From contig NZ_SNZH01000011.1 in assembly GCF_004363655.1 (NCBI RefSeq), forward strand, positions 109,648 through 173,647: DNA of 64,000 bases. The letters run 5' to 3'. A program made the translations under genes and the position numbers. Shown here in pieces: positions 35,699-43,392 of the stretch. Every line of letters starts with the position of its first letter. Position 1 is the stretch's first letter. Source of the DNA: Tahibacter aquaticus (GTDB lineage: Bacteria; Pseudomonadota; Gammaproteobacteria; Xanthomonadales; Rhodanobacteraceae). The notes under the pieces were generated by a model that made no database searches, was not told where the DNA came from, and saw nothing but the letters and a program-made list of their open reading frames with translations.

Positions 35699-36889
35699 GT
35701 GCGCCTGCGCCGCTGCGCCGTATTGCTGATCGAACCGCGCGAGAGTATTGGCTTCGACCTGGACTCCCTGCTCGCTGGCGGCGACGGTCTGGCCGCAGGC
35801 CACCGCCTGCTCGCGCTGGCACCGCACCTGGACCGCGAGGTGGAACTCGTTGCCGGCGATGCCGACGTGCTGGCCGCCGTGCCAGTGCAGCGCTGGACCG
35901 AACTCACCGTACTGCAAGCCGCGCACGAGCCCGCCGTGCTTGCGCGCCTGCTCGACTGTGGACTGCTGCTCAGCGACGACCACACCGGCACGCACTGGCG
36001 CGAACGCGACGAGCGCCTGCGTGCCACCGGCTGGCACCCGCATGCCGCGGTCGCGCAGTTGTTCGGGCGCTGGAGCGACGTGAAATCCGGCGAAGCGGCG
36101 CAACAGGCCGGCTATGCCACGCTGAACGAACTGCTGGAAAAGCTCGGCCCGCCGCCGCCAACGGTGGGCGAGCGCAGCACGGCGGCGCAGCGCATGGCCC
36201 TGGCGCTGCCGCCGCCGAACGCATTCGACGCGCTACTGCGGCGCCGCGTCACCTGCAGGAACTTCGACCCCGCCGCCTACCTGGACAATGAATTATTTTG
36301 CACAATGCTGCATCGCGTATTCGGCGCCCAGGCCATGCTCGACATCATGCCCGGCAACAGCGTGATGAAACGCAACAGCCCGTCCGGCGGCGGCCTGCAC
36401 CCGACCGAGGCCTACCTGCTGGTGCAGCGCGTGCAAGGCGTGGCGCCGGGCCTGTATCACTATCATCCTGTCGCGCACGCGCTGGAACCGCTGGCGTCGC
36501 CGGCGAGCGCGGAACTGGGCGACTTCGCCCTGCGCTGCGTCGCCGCACAACGCTATCTGGCCGATGCGCCGGTGCTGGTGATGCTGGTATCGCGCTTTGC
36601 GCGCAGCTTCTGGAAATACCGCAACCACGCCAAGGCACACCGCGTCGTCGTGCTCGACGCCGGCCATCTGTCGCAAAACCTGTATCTGTCGGCGACAGAA
36701 CTCGGCCTCGGCGCCTTCGTCACCGCGGCGATCAACGAAACCGCGATCGAACGCGCCTTCGGCCTGGATCCACTGCACGAAGGCGTGCTCGCGGTATGCG
36801 GCTTCGGCATGCGCGGCAATACCCAGCGCGACGACGAACTGGACCCGCTGCACACGGTATGGCCGCGCGAGGCCGACCACACCGAATGA
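35699..36889 (+). CDS. SagB-like peptide maturation dehydrogenase B
   Basis: A 396-residue paralogue of dehydrogenase A. It has the same N-terminus (LRRCAVLLIEPRESIGFD) and the same FMN-site motifs (RRVTCRNF, NSPSGGGLHPTEAYLLV, FWKYRNHAKAHRVVVLDAGHLSQNLYLSATELGLGAFVTAAINE, GLDPLHEGVLAVCGFG). The start is GTG with GGGAGA about five bases upstream. Both copies keep all motif residues, so both are probably active. Its stop codon directly abuts the stop of the membrane-fusion lipoprotein gene on the other strand. Confidence 0.87.
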   Translation: MRLRRCAVLLIEPRESIGFDLDSLLAGGDGLAAGHRLLALAPHLDREVELVAGDADVLAAVPVQRWTELTVLQAAHEPAVLARLLDCGLLLSDDHTGTHWRERDERLRATGWHPHAAVAQLFGRWSDVKSGEAAQQAGYATLNELLEKLGPPPPTVGERSTAAQRMALALPPPNAFDALLRRRVTCRNFDPAAYLDNELFCTMLHRVFGAQAMLDIMPGNSVMKRNSPSGGGLHPTEAYLLVQRVQGVAPGLYHYHPVAHALEPLASPASAELGDFALRCVAAQRYLADAPVLVMLVSRFARSFWKYRNHAKAHRVVVLDAGHLSQNLYLSATELGLGAFVTAAINETAIERAFGLDPLHEGVLAVCGFGMRGNTQRDDELDPLHTVWPREADHTE

Positions 36890-37897
36890 CTATTTCACCT
36901 GTATGCGCACATCCACGCGCAGGCCAATCGGCAGCGGCGGCTGGCCTTCCAGTTCGATCAGCGCTTCGAGGATTTTCGCATCCTGCTTCTCGGCCGGGTC
37001 GCCGGAGATGGAATTGCGCCGGCCCATGCGCTGGCTCACGCGCACCACCTTGCCAGCGAACTGCTGCTGCACGAAGGCGTCGCTGCTGATCGTCGCCGGC
37101 TGGCCGACGCGGATGCGGCCTATGTCCAATTCGTCGATGTCGGCACGCACGTAGCGGCGGCTCAGATCGCCGATGCGCGCCAGCGGCAGCGGCGACAGCG
37201 CGACCACGGTCTCGCCTTCATTCAGATCGCGCTTGAGCACGTGGCCGCTGACCGGCGCGTAGATCCGCGTCTTTTCCAGCAGCGCCTGGGCGCGATCGCG
37301 CTCGGCCCCGGCCGCGGCGACGGCAGCCGTGGCGGCGGCCAGTTCCTCCGGACGTGCACCGGCGCGCAGCAGATCCAGGTCGGCGTCGGCACGCGCACGG
37401 CGCGCCGCGGCGGCCGCGGCCTGGGCGCGGGCCTGCTGCGCAATTTCCACGGCAATCGACTTGTTCCTGAGCAAACCCTCGCGGCGGTCGCGCTCGGCCA
37501 CGGCCTGCTGCTCGAGTGCGGCGGCTTCGTCGCGCGCCGCGCGGGCGGCGGTCAGTTCCTCGCTGCGCGCGCCGGCGCGCAGACGCGCCAGTTCCGCTTC
37601 GCGCCGCTGCACCTCGGCAGTCGCGGCGGCCAGCGCCGCGCGGTATTCGCTGTTCTCGATCTCGGCAATGAGCTGGCCGGCCTGTACCGCATCGCCTTCG
37701 CTGATGGTCACCTTGGCCAGGCGTCCCGACAATTGCGGAATGATCACGCGCTCCTCGCCGGCCGGCTCGACCAGGCCACCGGCCGCTATGGCCTCCAGCG
37801 ACGGCGTGTGCGGCGGCGGTGGCGTGCTGCCGCAGGCAGCGAGCGCCAATGCGACAACCACCAGGGCAAGGCGGGCAAGCAGCAACAGCACATTCAT
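36890..37897 (-). CDS. HlyD/DevB-like periplasmic adaptor lipoprotein
   Basis: A 335-residue membrane-fusion (adaptor) protein. The signal MNVLLLLARLALVVVALALAAC gives a lipidated Cys22. The lipoyl/barrel-sandwich halves are at VIIPQLSGRLAKVTISEGDAVQAGQLIAEIE and TRIYAPVSGHVLKRDLNEGETV. A long Ala/Arg/Glu-rich coiled-coil hairpin lies between them (about residues 90-220), followed by a beta-barrel domain (YVRADIDELDIGRIRVGQPA). It links an inner-membrane ABC exporter to an outer-membrane channel. Last gene of the exporter operon, overlapping the ATPase by four bases. Confidence 0.9.
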   Translation of the reverse strand: MNVLLLLARLALVVVALALAACGSTPPPPHTPSLEAIAAGGLVEPAGEERVIIPQLSGRLAKVTISEGDAVQAGQLIAEIENSEYRAALAAATAEVQRREAELARLRAGARSEELTAARAARDEAAALEQQAVAERDRREGLLRNKSIAVEIAQQARAQAAAAAARRARADADLDLLRAGARPEELAAATAAVAAAGAERDRAQALLEKTRIYAPVSGHVLKRDLNEGETVVALSPLPLARIGDLSRRYVRADIDELDIGRIRVGQPATISSDAFVQQQFAGKVVRVSQRMGRRNSISGDPAEKQDAKILEALIELEGQPPLPIGLRVDVRIQVK

Positions 37898-38598
37898 GCG
37901 GAACTCCGCGACGGCCGGCTGTCGTCGACCAGACGACCGTCTTCAAGATGCAGGACGCGATCGCCAAACGGCTCTACGCGCGGATCATGGCTGACCACGA
38001 CAACGGCAACGCCTTCGCGGTGGGCCAGCTCGTGCAATGCGGCGGCAACGCCCTGGCCAGTCTTGCCGTCCAGCGCCGCAGTCGGCTCGTCGGCGAGCAG
38101 AATGCGCGGCGCACCGGCCAGCGCGCGGGCAATCGCCACACGCTGTTTCTGTCCGCCGGAAAGCTCGCTCGGATAGTGGCCGGCGCGATCGGCCAGGCCC
38201 AGTCGCGCCAGCAGGGCCAGCGCCTGTTCGCGCTGCTGCGCCCGCGGCACCTGCTTGATGTCCAGCGCCACGGCCACGTTTTCCCAGGCCTTCAGCGTGG
38301 GAAACAGGTTGTAATGCTGGAACACGAAACCGATATGCGCCAGGCGCAGTGCGGCCATCGCTTCGGCGCCGACGTCGCGGGCCAGTGCCTGGCCGAACAG
38401 CTGCACGCTGCCGCAGCTGGCGCGCAGCAGGCAGCCCATCACCTGCAGCAGGCTGGTCTTGCCCGAACCGCTGGGGCCGAGCAGCAAGGTCATTTCGCCG
38501 CTGGCAATATCCAGGTTTATACCTTGCAGCGCAGCGAACGCAGTGGCGCCGCGACCGTAGGTCACGCCGACATCGGCGAGCGTCAGCACGCGGTTCAC
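37894..38598 (-). CDS. ABC exporter ATP-binding protein (MacB/DevA-like)
   Basis: A 234-residue ATPase. Walker A is GPSGSGKTS, the signature is LSGGQKQRVAIARAL and Walker B is ILLADEPTAALD, with VVVVSHDPR as the switch. FVFQHYNLFPTLKAWENV is typical of LolD/MacB/DevA-class proteins. It starts with GTG overlapping the permease stop (GTGA), and its stop overlaps the adaptor start (ATGA). It is the motor of the DevBCA-like exporter. Confidence 0.92.
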   Translation of the reverse strand: MNRVLTLADVGVTYGRGATAFAALQGINLDIASGEMTLLLGPSGSGKTSLLQVMGCLLRASCGSVQLFGQALARDVGAEAMAALRLAHIGFVFQHYNLFPTLKAWENVAVALDIKQVPRAQQREQALALLARLGLADRAGHYPSELSGGQKQRVAIARALAGAPRILLADEPTAALDGKTGQGVAAALHELAHREGVAVVVVSHDPRVEPFGDRVLHLEDGRLVDDSRPSRSSA

Positions 38599-39746
38599 TG
38601 GAACACCGAGGTCGGGTCGATGCGCATCACGCGGCGTATCGACACCAGCGCACCCAGCGCACACATGCCGGCCGTGAGCAATGCCAGCACGCCGATCAGG
38701 CCCGGCGGCATTGCCACCGCCACGGTGCTGCCGGCGCTGGCCAGCATCACCAGCCAGACCATCAGCATGCCGCCGGCGAAGCCGAATACCGCGCTGATGG
38801 CGGCCTGCTTGAGGATGACCGCATACAGATAGCGGTTTGGCGCGCCCATCGCGCGCAAGGTGGCGTATTCGGGCAGGCGGTCGACCGTCGTCGCATACAA
38901 GGTCTGGCCGACGATGACGATACCGACGACCAGGCCCAGCAGCGCCGCCAGCAGCAAGGCCGAGCCCGCGCCGGTAGTCACCAGCCAGTAGCGCTGCGCC
39001 TGCGCGGCGAAATCTGCCGCGCGCCAGACATCGACCCGGCCCAGGCGCGCCTGCAAGGCCAGCCGTGTCGCCTCTACATCGGCGCCGGGCCTGAGCTTGA
39101 CCAGCAGGTAGGTGGTCTCGTCCGGGCGGAAAAAAGTGAAATTCTGCGCATTGCGATGGATAGTGAAGACGTAGGGGCTTTGGGTGAACGTGCGTATGCC
39201 CTGGGTAAAACCGACCACCCGCGCGCGGCGGTTGTTGATTTCCACCGTTTGCCCCAGCGCTGTCACGCCGAGCTTGCGCGCATACAAGGTGTCGATGATC
39301 ACCGCATCGTCCTGCTGCAGGTCGGCGATGCTGCCCTTGACTAGGTTCCACGGTGCGCCCTGGCCGTTGGCCAGGTTGAAGCCGACCATGCTGACGCTTT
39401 CGGTACCGCCGTCGGGCTTGCGCCAGAACGCGAACTGCATCATCAGGCGATCGACCTGGGCTACGCCGGGCACGGACATCGCCTCGAAGCGGCGGCGCTC
39501 GTCGAGACGGCCAGCAATATCCACATTGGTCGTTCCGGCCGGCGTTATCCAAAGGTCGGCCGTGGTGTGGTCGACCAGGCCCGAGGTCGTGCGCGCAAAG
39601 CCCAGCAGCAGGCCCAGTTCCACCCCCATCAGCAGCACCGCGAACAGCACGCCGACCAGGGTCACGACGAAACGCGCGCGGTCATGGCTGAGGTTGCGCC
39701 AGGCCAGCAGGCTGGTGCCGCTGACACGCTCCGCCGCCTCGGTCAT
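38595..39746 (-). CDS. ABC exporter permease (FtsX/DevC-like)
   Basis: A 383-residue permease of the FtsX/MacB superfamily, DevC-like. One N-terminal membrane segment (FVVTLVGVLFAVLLMGVELGLLLGF) is followed by a large periplasmic domain (residues of about 45-255, WITPAGTTNVDIAGR...). Three further segments follow (LLLAALLGLVVGIVIVGQTLY, ISAVFGFAGGMLMVWLVML, LIGVLALLTAGMCALGALVSI). The start is MTEAAERVSGTSLLAWRNLSHDRARF, overlapping the TetR stop. Such mechanotransmission exporters move peptides, lipids or toxins from the periplasm outward; the substrate is not known. Confidence 0.9.
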   Translation of the reverse strand: MTEAAERVSGTSLLAWRNLSHDRARFVVTLVGVLFAVLLMGVELGLLLGFARTTSGLVDHTTADLWITPAGTTNVDIAGRLDERRRFEAMSVPGVAQVDRLMMQFAFWRKPDGGTESVSMVGFNLANGQGAPWNLVKGSIADLQQDDAVIIDTLYARKLGVTALGQTVEINNRRARVVGFTQGIRTFTQSPYVFTIHRNAQNFTFFRPDETTYLLVKLRPGADVEATRLALQARLGRVDVWRAADFAAQAQRYWLVTTGAGSALLLAALLGLVVGIVIVGQTLYATTVDRLPEYATLRAMGAPNRYLYAVILKQAAISAVFGFAGGMLMVWLVMLASAGSTVAVAMPPGLIGVLALLTAGMCALGALVSIRRVMRIDPTSVFQ

Positions 39747-40303
39747 GCCGATCCCTTGTCGCGCTGGCTGCCGGCCAGCACGAATTCGATCTTGGGCACC
39801 AGCCGGCGCAGGGCCGCCTGCTCGTCGGCGCCGAACAGCTGCTGCAGCCCCAGGTAGGCAGCGTAAGTCAGCGTGGAAAGATCGCGCGACACTGCCGGCG
39901 GGTTGCCCTCTTGCCGGCACAGCTCGACCAGATAGTCGATGCGCTGGCGGTCCACCGCCTGTACGACCTCGCGCGCCTGGGCATCGTGCGCGGCCCAGTT
40001 GCGTACGGCGCGCTCCAGCCGCAGGTCCAGCGCCATCGCCAGCCTGTCGAGCACGCGGGTCTTGTCCTCGACCCTGGCCTCGCGCTCGGTCTCGGCGATC
40101 AGGCGTTCGGTATTGCGTTCGCGCCAGGCATCCAGCAATGCCGCGCGGAACAGCGCCATGTCGGCATAGTGGTGATACAGCGAGCCCTTGGTGCGGCCGC
40201 TGCGCGCGCACAGGTCGGCCACTGTCAGGCGCGTATGCCCCAGCTCGGCCAGCAGGTCCAGGCCGATGGCGATCCAGTCGACGTCGCTCTTGCGCGCCAT
40301 CAT
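39743..40303 (-). CDS. TetR-family repressor
   Basis: A 186-residue regulator. The N-terminal HTH is LAELGHTRLTVADLCARSGRTKGSLYHHYADMALFRAALLDAW; the C-terminal ligand domain is unspecific. It overlaps the permease start by four bases and lies four bases after the membrane protein gene, so it is in the exporter operon. A near-perfect palindrome over the operon promoter (40703-40727) is the likely autoregulatory operator. The ligand is probably an exporter substrate or related molecule. Confidence 0.92.
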   Translation of the reverse strand: MMARKSDVDWIAIGLDLLAELGHTRLTVADLCARSGRTKGSLYHHYADMALFRAALLDAWRERNTERLIAETEREARVEDKTRVLDRLAMALDLRLERAVRNWAAHDAQAREVVQAVDRQRIDYLVELCRQEGNPPAVSRDLSTLTYAAYLGLQQLFGADEQAALRRLVPKIEFVLAGSQRDKGSA

Positions 40304-40307
40304 GGCC

Positions 40308-40673
40308 TCAGGCCAGCCCGGCCGCGCTCAGCAGCGCGATCACGACGAAGAACGACCACTGCGGCATCAGCCAGGCACTCACGCGAAAACGCACGACCAG
40401 GGCCAGACTCAAGCCGGCAAAGCCAGCCGACAGCGCCAGTACCAGCAGCACCAGCGCGACATTGGCCTGGTACGCCGCCCAGCCCAGTGCCGCGGCCATG
40501 GCCAGCAGCAGCAACGTCACCATGTGCCAGCAGTAGTAGACCGTCAGGCGTGGGATGCGGGCCAGCGAACGCGCCTGCAGCAGTGGCGCAGCGATCTGCC
40601 GGCCACCTACGAAGGTATGCACCAGGAATGTCGCAAACGCCGCTAGCGACGCGGCGACCAGCCAGGCATTCAT
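40308..40673 (-). CDS. Small four-segment membrane protein of unknown function
   Basis: A 121-residue inner-membrane protein with four hydrophobic segments (WLVAASLAAFATFLVHTFV, YYCWHMVTLLLLAMAAALGWAAY, VALVLLVLALSAGFAGLSLAL, WSFFVVIALLSAAGL). It is the first gene of the TetR/ABC exporter operon. The His in FLVHTFVGG and in YCWHMVTL suggest a metal or haem site but do not prove one. I recognise no named family. The start MNAWLVAASL is set by the first membrane segment; a 19-codon extension would run through the operator. Confidence 0.78.
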   Translation of the reverse strand: MNAWLVAASLAAFATFLVHTFVGGRQIAAPLLQARSLARIPRLTVYYCWHMVTLLLLAMAAALGWAAYQANVALVLLVLALSAGFAGLSLALVVRFRVSAWLMPQWSFFVVIALLSAAGLA

Positions 40674-40702
40674 GTCCGCTGCTCCAGTTTGGGGGACGCA
40701 AT

Positions 40703-40730
40703 AACATACCATGCCTGATGGAATGTTCAA
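40703..40730 (-). promoter_or_regulatory. TetR operator and promoter of the exporter operon
   Basis: AACATACCAT-GCCTG-ATGGAATGTT, 10-bp arms with one mismatch. On the minus strand it contains TTGAAC (-35, 40725-40730) and TATGTT (-10, 40703-40708) with a 16-base spacer and a TG extended -10. The palindrome covers both promoter elements, so binding would block transcription. It lies 30 bases before the first operon gene. Confidence 0.78.
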
Positions 40731-40992
40731 GAGGCCGCGACAGCCGGCGTCAAGTCGACCAATGTATTCGTGTCAACTGATTCACTTATCTGCATATGTA
40801 ACCTTCGTCATATTTTTCTGACGCGCAATTGGTTAACCTATGTGCACTTTTTACGCGGCTGGCGCTTTCGGCACCCGGGCCTGACCAGGCTTTCCGGGGC
40901 ACAGGCGTCTGCGCCGTGCATTCCGGCCGCGGCGCCTGTTGCCGCTGCTGTCGTTGCTTGCAGGTTGCCGCACCCGCGGCACAGGAGGAACC
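40731..40992. other. Intergenic region between exporter operon and hemerythrin 1
   Basis: No gene seen. It holds an AT-rich patch (40760-40850) with TTGGTTAACC (40829-40838) and several TA-rich stretches suited to a rightward promoter. It ends in a strong AGGAGGAA Shine-Dalgarno (40983-40990). Confidence 0.5.
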
Positions 40993-41517
40993 ATGCTCGA
41001 CATGCTGCGCAGACTCATTGGCCAGCCGGCCAAACCCGCCCCCGCGCCGGCGCCCTCGCCGCTGCGCCATGGCGGCATGCCCCCACCGCGCGCGCCGAGC
41101 TACGACTCTGGCCTGGTGCCTTCGCTGAAGAACGACCACCAGGAACTGGTGGCGCTGTTCGAGCAGATCGGCCGCACCTACGAGGCCCGCCGCTTCCACG
41201 AAATCCCAGCCCTGCTCACGGCGTTCAAGACGCGCCTGGAAGCACACCTGCTGACGGAAAATGTGCGCTTCTACAACTATGTCGAGTCGACCCTGCGCGA
41301 CGACGCGGAAAACCTCAGCCTGATCCGCGATTTCCGCCGCGAGATGAACAGCATCGCCCGCGGCGTGATCGACTTCGTGAAGAAGTACCAGGCCAACCAC
41401 GATCCGGACATCCTGCAGCATGGCTTCCTGGCCGACTACCGCGCTGTCGGCGGCCTGCTGGTGCAGCGCATCCAGCGCGAGGAAGGCAACCTCTATCCGC
41501 TGTACATGCCGACCTGA
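40993..41517 (+). CDS. Hemerythrin-like (HHE) protein 1
   Basis: A 174-residue protein with an N-terminal Pro/Ala-rich linker (residues 11-38) and an HHE-type four-helix part: NDHQELVALFEQIGR (His49), RLEAHLLTENVRFYNYVE (His85, Glu89), RDFRREMNSIARGVIDFVKKY and VQRIQREEGNLYPLY. The pattern resembles hemerythrin metal ligands but with fewer histidines than canonical oxygen carriers, so a di-iron site is likely but unproven. The start has an ideal AGGAGGAA two bases upstream. It is its own transcription unit, closed by a strong terminator. Confidence 0.82.
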   Translation: MLDMLRRLIGQPAKPAPAPAPSPLRHGGMPPPRAPSYDSGLVPSLKNDHQELVALFEQIGRTYEARRFHEIPALLTAFKTRLEAHLLTENVRFYNYVESTLRDDAENLSLIRDFRREMNSIARGVIDFVKKYQANHDPDILQHGFLADYRAVGGLLVQRIQREEGNLYPLYMPT

Positions 41518-41563
41518 ACAACGGCCGACGCCGGGCGAGACCGTAAACGCCGGCAACAAATCG

Positions 41564-41601
41564 ACGCCACGCCGCACACCCGTGCCGCGTGGCGTTTTTT
41601 G
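41564..41601 (+). terminator. Intrinsic terminator after hemerythrin 1
   Basis: A 9-bp stem ACGCCACGC / GCGTGGCGT with a 14-base loop, followed by TTTTT and then GTT, 46 bases after the stop codon. Confidence 0.93.
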
Positions 41602-41904
41602 TTCGCGTACCTGATGGCGCCCGCGCACAGACGCGCTCGCTGCGGGCCGGCAATGCCGGCCGCTTCGATTCGGCAACAGATATGAAAAAACTGCCCGCCG
41701 CAGGCAATCAGAGTCACTGTCTCCAGCCTCTACGACTCTCGGGAAAAGGGACAAAAACGGCTCATCGAAACCGCCAAAGCAATCACAATATATCTTTTAT
41801 ATTTTCGCAATTCCCGATACACGTATACGATTGCAAATAGAACATTAGGTGCTAGGATCGATTCACAGCCGCAGCCACGCGGCGGTTTCGCCCCCGGAGA
41901 CCGC
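41602..41904 (+). promoter_or_regulatory. AT-rich promoter region of hemerythrin 2
   Basis: A conspicuously AT-rich stretch (41745-41845, with ATATATCTTTTATATT) in otherwise GC-rich DNA. A promoter candidate is TTGCAA (41831-41836), 16 bases, TAGGAT (41853-41858). The dyad CGTATACG (41822-41829) lies just upstream of the -35. AT-richness suits a nucleoid-protein-controlled promoter. No gene is seen here. Confidence 0.55.
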
Positions 41905-42420
41905 ATGTTTGCAGCCATCCGCAAGCTGTTTGGCAGAGGCGAAGCAGCCGCACCCAGCGCGCGCCCGGCACCGCTGTCGCACGGAACGGCACGCACGCCG
42001 CGCTTCGATGCGCGCCTGGTGCCCCAGCTCACCCAGGACCACCGCGAACTCGTCCACGCCTTCGAACAGATCGGCATGCTGCCCGAGCGCGACCGCTGGG
42101 ATCTGCTGCCGGCGCAACTGCTCGCCTTCAAGTCGCAGCTGGAAGCACACCTGCTCGCCGAGAACGTGCGCTTCTATAACTACGTCGAATACACCTTGCG
42201 CGACGATGAAGAAAATTTTGGCCTGATCCGCGATTTCCGCCGCGAAATGAACACCATCGCGCGCGGCGTGATCGACTTCGTCAAGAAGTACCAGCACCCG
42301 CTGGTGACTTCGGTCGAGCGCAGCGCTTTCCTGGCCGACTACCGCAGCGTCGGCGCGCTGCTGGTGCAGCGCATCGAACGCGAGGAAGGCAGCCTCTATC
42401 CGCTCTATCAAACCAGTTGA
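41905..42420 (+). CDS. Hemerythrin-like (HHE) protein 2
   Basis: A 171-residue paralogue of the preceding gene with the same layout: short N-terminus, Pro/Ala linker, then QDHRELVHAFEQIGM, QLEAHLLAENVRFYNYVEYTLRDDEENFGLIRDFRREMNTIARGVIDFVKKYQHP and VQRIEREEGSLYPLY. The two are clearly a tandem duplication but have separate promoters; a terminator lies between them. A GGAGA Shine-Dalgarno precedes the ATG. The DUF3050 gene follows 74 bases later and may be co-transcribed. Confidence 0.82.
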   Translation: MFAAIRKLFGRGEAAAPSARPAPLSHGTARTPRFDARLVPQLTQDHRELVHAFEQIGMLPERDRWDLLPAQLLAFKSQLEAHLLAENVRFYNYVEYTLRDDEENFGLIRDFRREMNTIARGVIDFVKKYQHPLVTSVERSAFLADYRSVGALLVQRIEREEGSLYPLYQTS

Positions 42421-42494
42421 GTTGTTCCGCGCGATGCCCGCACGGCGCCGTGGCGGCGTCCGGCCGGCCCGCGCATCCATAGAAGGAGTCAGCC

Positions 42495-43295
42495 GTGTCC
42501 GCACTACTCGAACAGGTGTTCACGCCGCAGGTGCGTGAGCTGCGCGACGCCCTGCACACGCACCGCGTGTTCGACGCCATCCGTGATCTGGAGACGTTGC
42601 GCGCGTTCATGCAGGTGCACGTATTCGCGGTCTGGGACTTCATGTCCCTGGCCAAGCGGCTGCAGCGCGACCTCACCTGCGTAGAACTGCCCTGGATGCC
42701 GCCGGCCGACATCGAAGCCGCCCACCTGATCAACGACATCATCCTGGCCGAGGAAACCGACACCGGTCCCGACGGCCATCCGATCAGCCATCTGGAGCTT
42801 TACCTCGCCGCGATGAAAGAAGTCGGCGCCGATACGCGCCAGTTCCAGCAGTTCCTCGCCCTGGTACGCGACCGCGTGCCCGTGGAGAACGCGCTCGGCC
42901 GCGTCGGTGCACCGACCTGCGTGATCGACTTCGTCACCAATACCCTGCGCGTCGCCATTGGCGAACGCACTCTGGTGGTGATGGCGAATTTCTTCTACGG
43001 CCGCGAAAACGTCATTCCGGGCATGTTCCAGCGCCTGCTCGACAGCTGGGGGCTGGACCGTATCGAGGCACCGTCGTTCGTCTACTACCTCGACCGGCAT
43101 ATCGAGCTGGACGGCGATGCCCACGGCCCTGCAGCCGAGGCGATCATCCTGCGCGCACTGGAGCGCGAGCCGGAGATGGTGGAAACCGTGAGCCGCGCTG
43201 CGCTAGCCAGCCTGACCGCACGCCAGCGACTGTGGGACGGTACCGAAAAGGTGCTTGGCAAACTGGCTCGCACGCCGCGCCGCGCCCGCGCTTGA
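42495..43295 (+). CDS. DUF3050 protein (haem-oxygenase-like fold)
   Basis: A 266-residue protein of the DUF3050 family. Characteristic stretches are HTHRVFDAIRDLETLRAFMQVHVFAVWDFMSLAKRLQRDLTCVELPWMP, EETDTGPDGHPISHLELYLAAMKEVGAD and YGRENVIPGMFQRLLDSWGL...YYLDRHIELDGDAHGPAAEAII. The fold is predicted to resemble haem oxygenase / TenA / di-iron oxidases (HDO). The His and Glu residues in HVFAVWDFM, EETD, HLELY, ENVIPG and DRHIELDGDAHGP are candidate metal ligands. It starts with GTG preceded by AAGGAG. It is adjacent to two hemerythrin-like genes and followed by a terminator. Confidence 0.85.
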   Translation: MSALLEQVFTPQVRELRDALHTHRVFDAIRDLETLRAFMQVHVFAVWDFMSLAKRLQRDLTCVELPWMPPADIEAAHLINDIILAEETDTGPDGHPISHLELYLAAMKEVGADTRQFQQFLALVRDRVPVENALGRVGAPTCVIDFVTNTLRVAIGERTLVVMANFFYGRENVIPGMFQRLLDSWGLDRIEAPSFVYYLDRHIELDGDAHGPAAEAIILRALEREPEMVETVSRAALASLTARQRLWDGTEKVLGKLARTPRRARA

Positions 43296-43312
43296 CCAGG
43301 CCTGGCGCCAGG

Positions 43313-43344
43313 AGCCGCCGCCCCTTGCAGCGGCGGCTCTTGTT
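43313..43344 (+). terminator. Intrinsic terminator after the DUF3050 gene
   Basis: A 9-bp stem AGCCGCCGC / GCGGCGGCT with an eight-base loop, followed by CTTGTTT. It separates the hemerythrin/DUF3050 unit from hslVU. Confidence 0.8.
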
Positions 43345-43368
43345 TAGCCGCCCCGCCATCCCTACCTT

Positions 43369-43388
43369 CCGGGTTCGATACCCGGAGG
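43369..43388 (+). promoter_or_regulatory. Hairpin covering the hslV Shine-Dalgarno
   Basis: CCGGG-TTCGATA-CCCGG, a 5-bp stem with a 7-base loop, whose 3' arm overlaps the GGAGG ribosome-binding site (43384-43388), four bases before ATG. It looks like a tRNA T-arm but no other tRNA part is near. It may limit ribosome access at low temperature or stabilise the mRNA, as proposed for the hslVU leader in E. coli. Confidence 0.45.
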
Positions 43389-43392
43389 CCTT

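Noticed and set aside
43338..43365. Sigma-32 promoter for hslV (CTTGTTT ... GCCATCCC)
   Set aside because: The spacing between the two parts is too short for the heat-shock consensus, and the first part belongs to the DUF3050 terminator tail.
43369..43385. tRNA gene fragment
   Set aside because: Only a T-arm-like hairpin; no acceptor, D or anticodon arms and no CCA within 100 bases.
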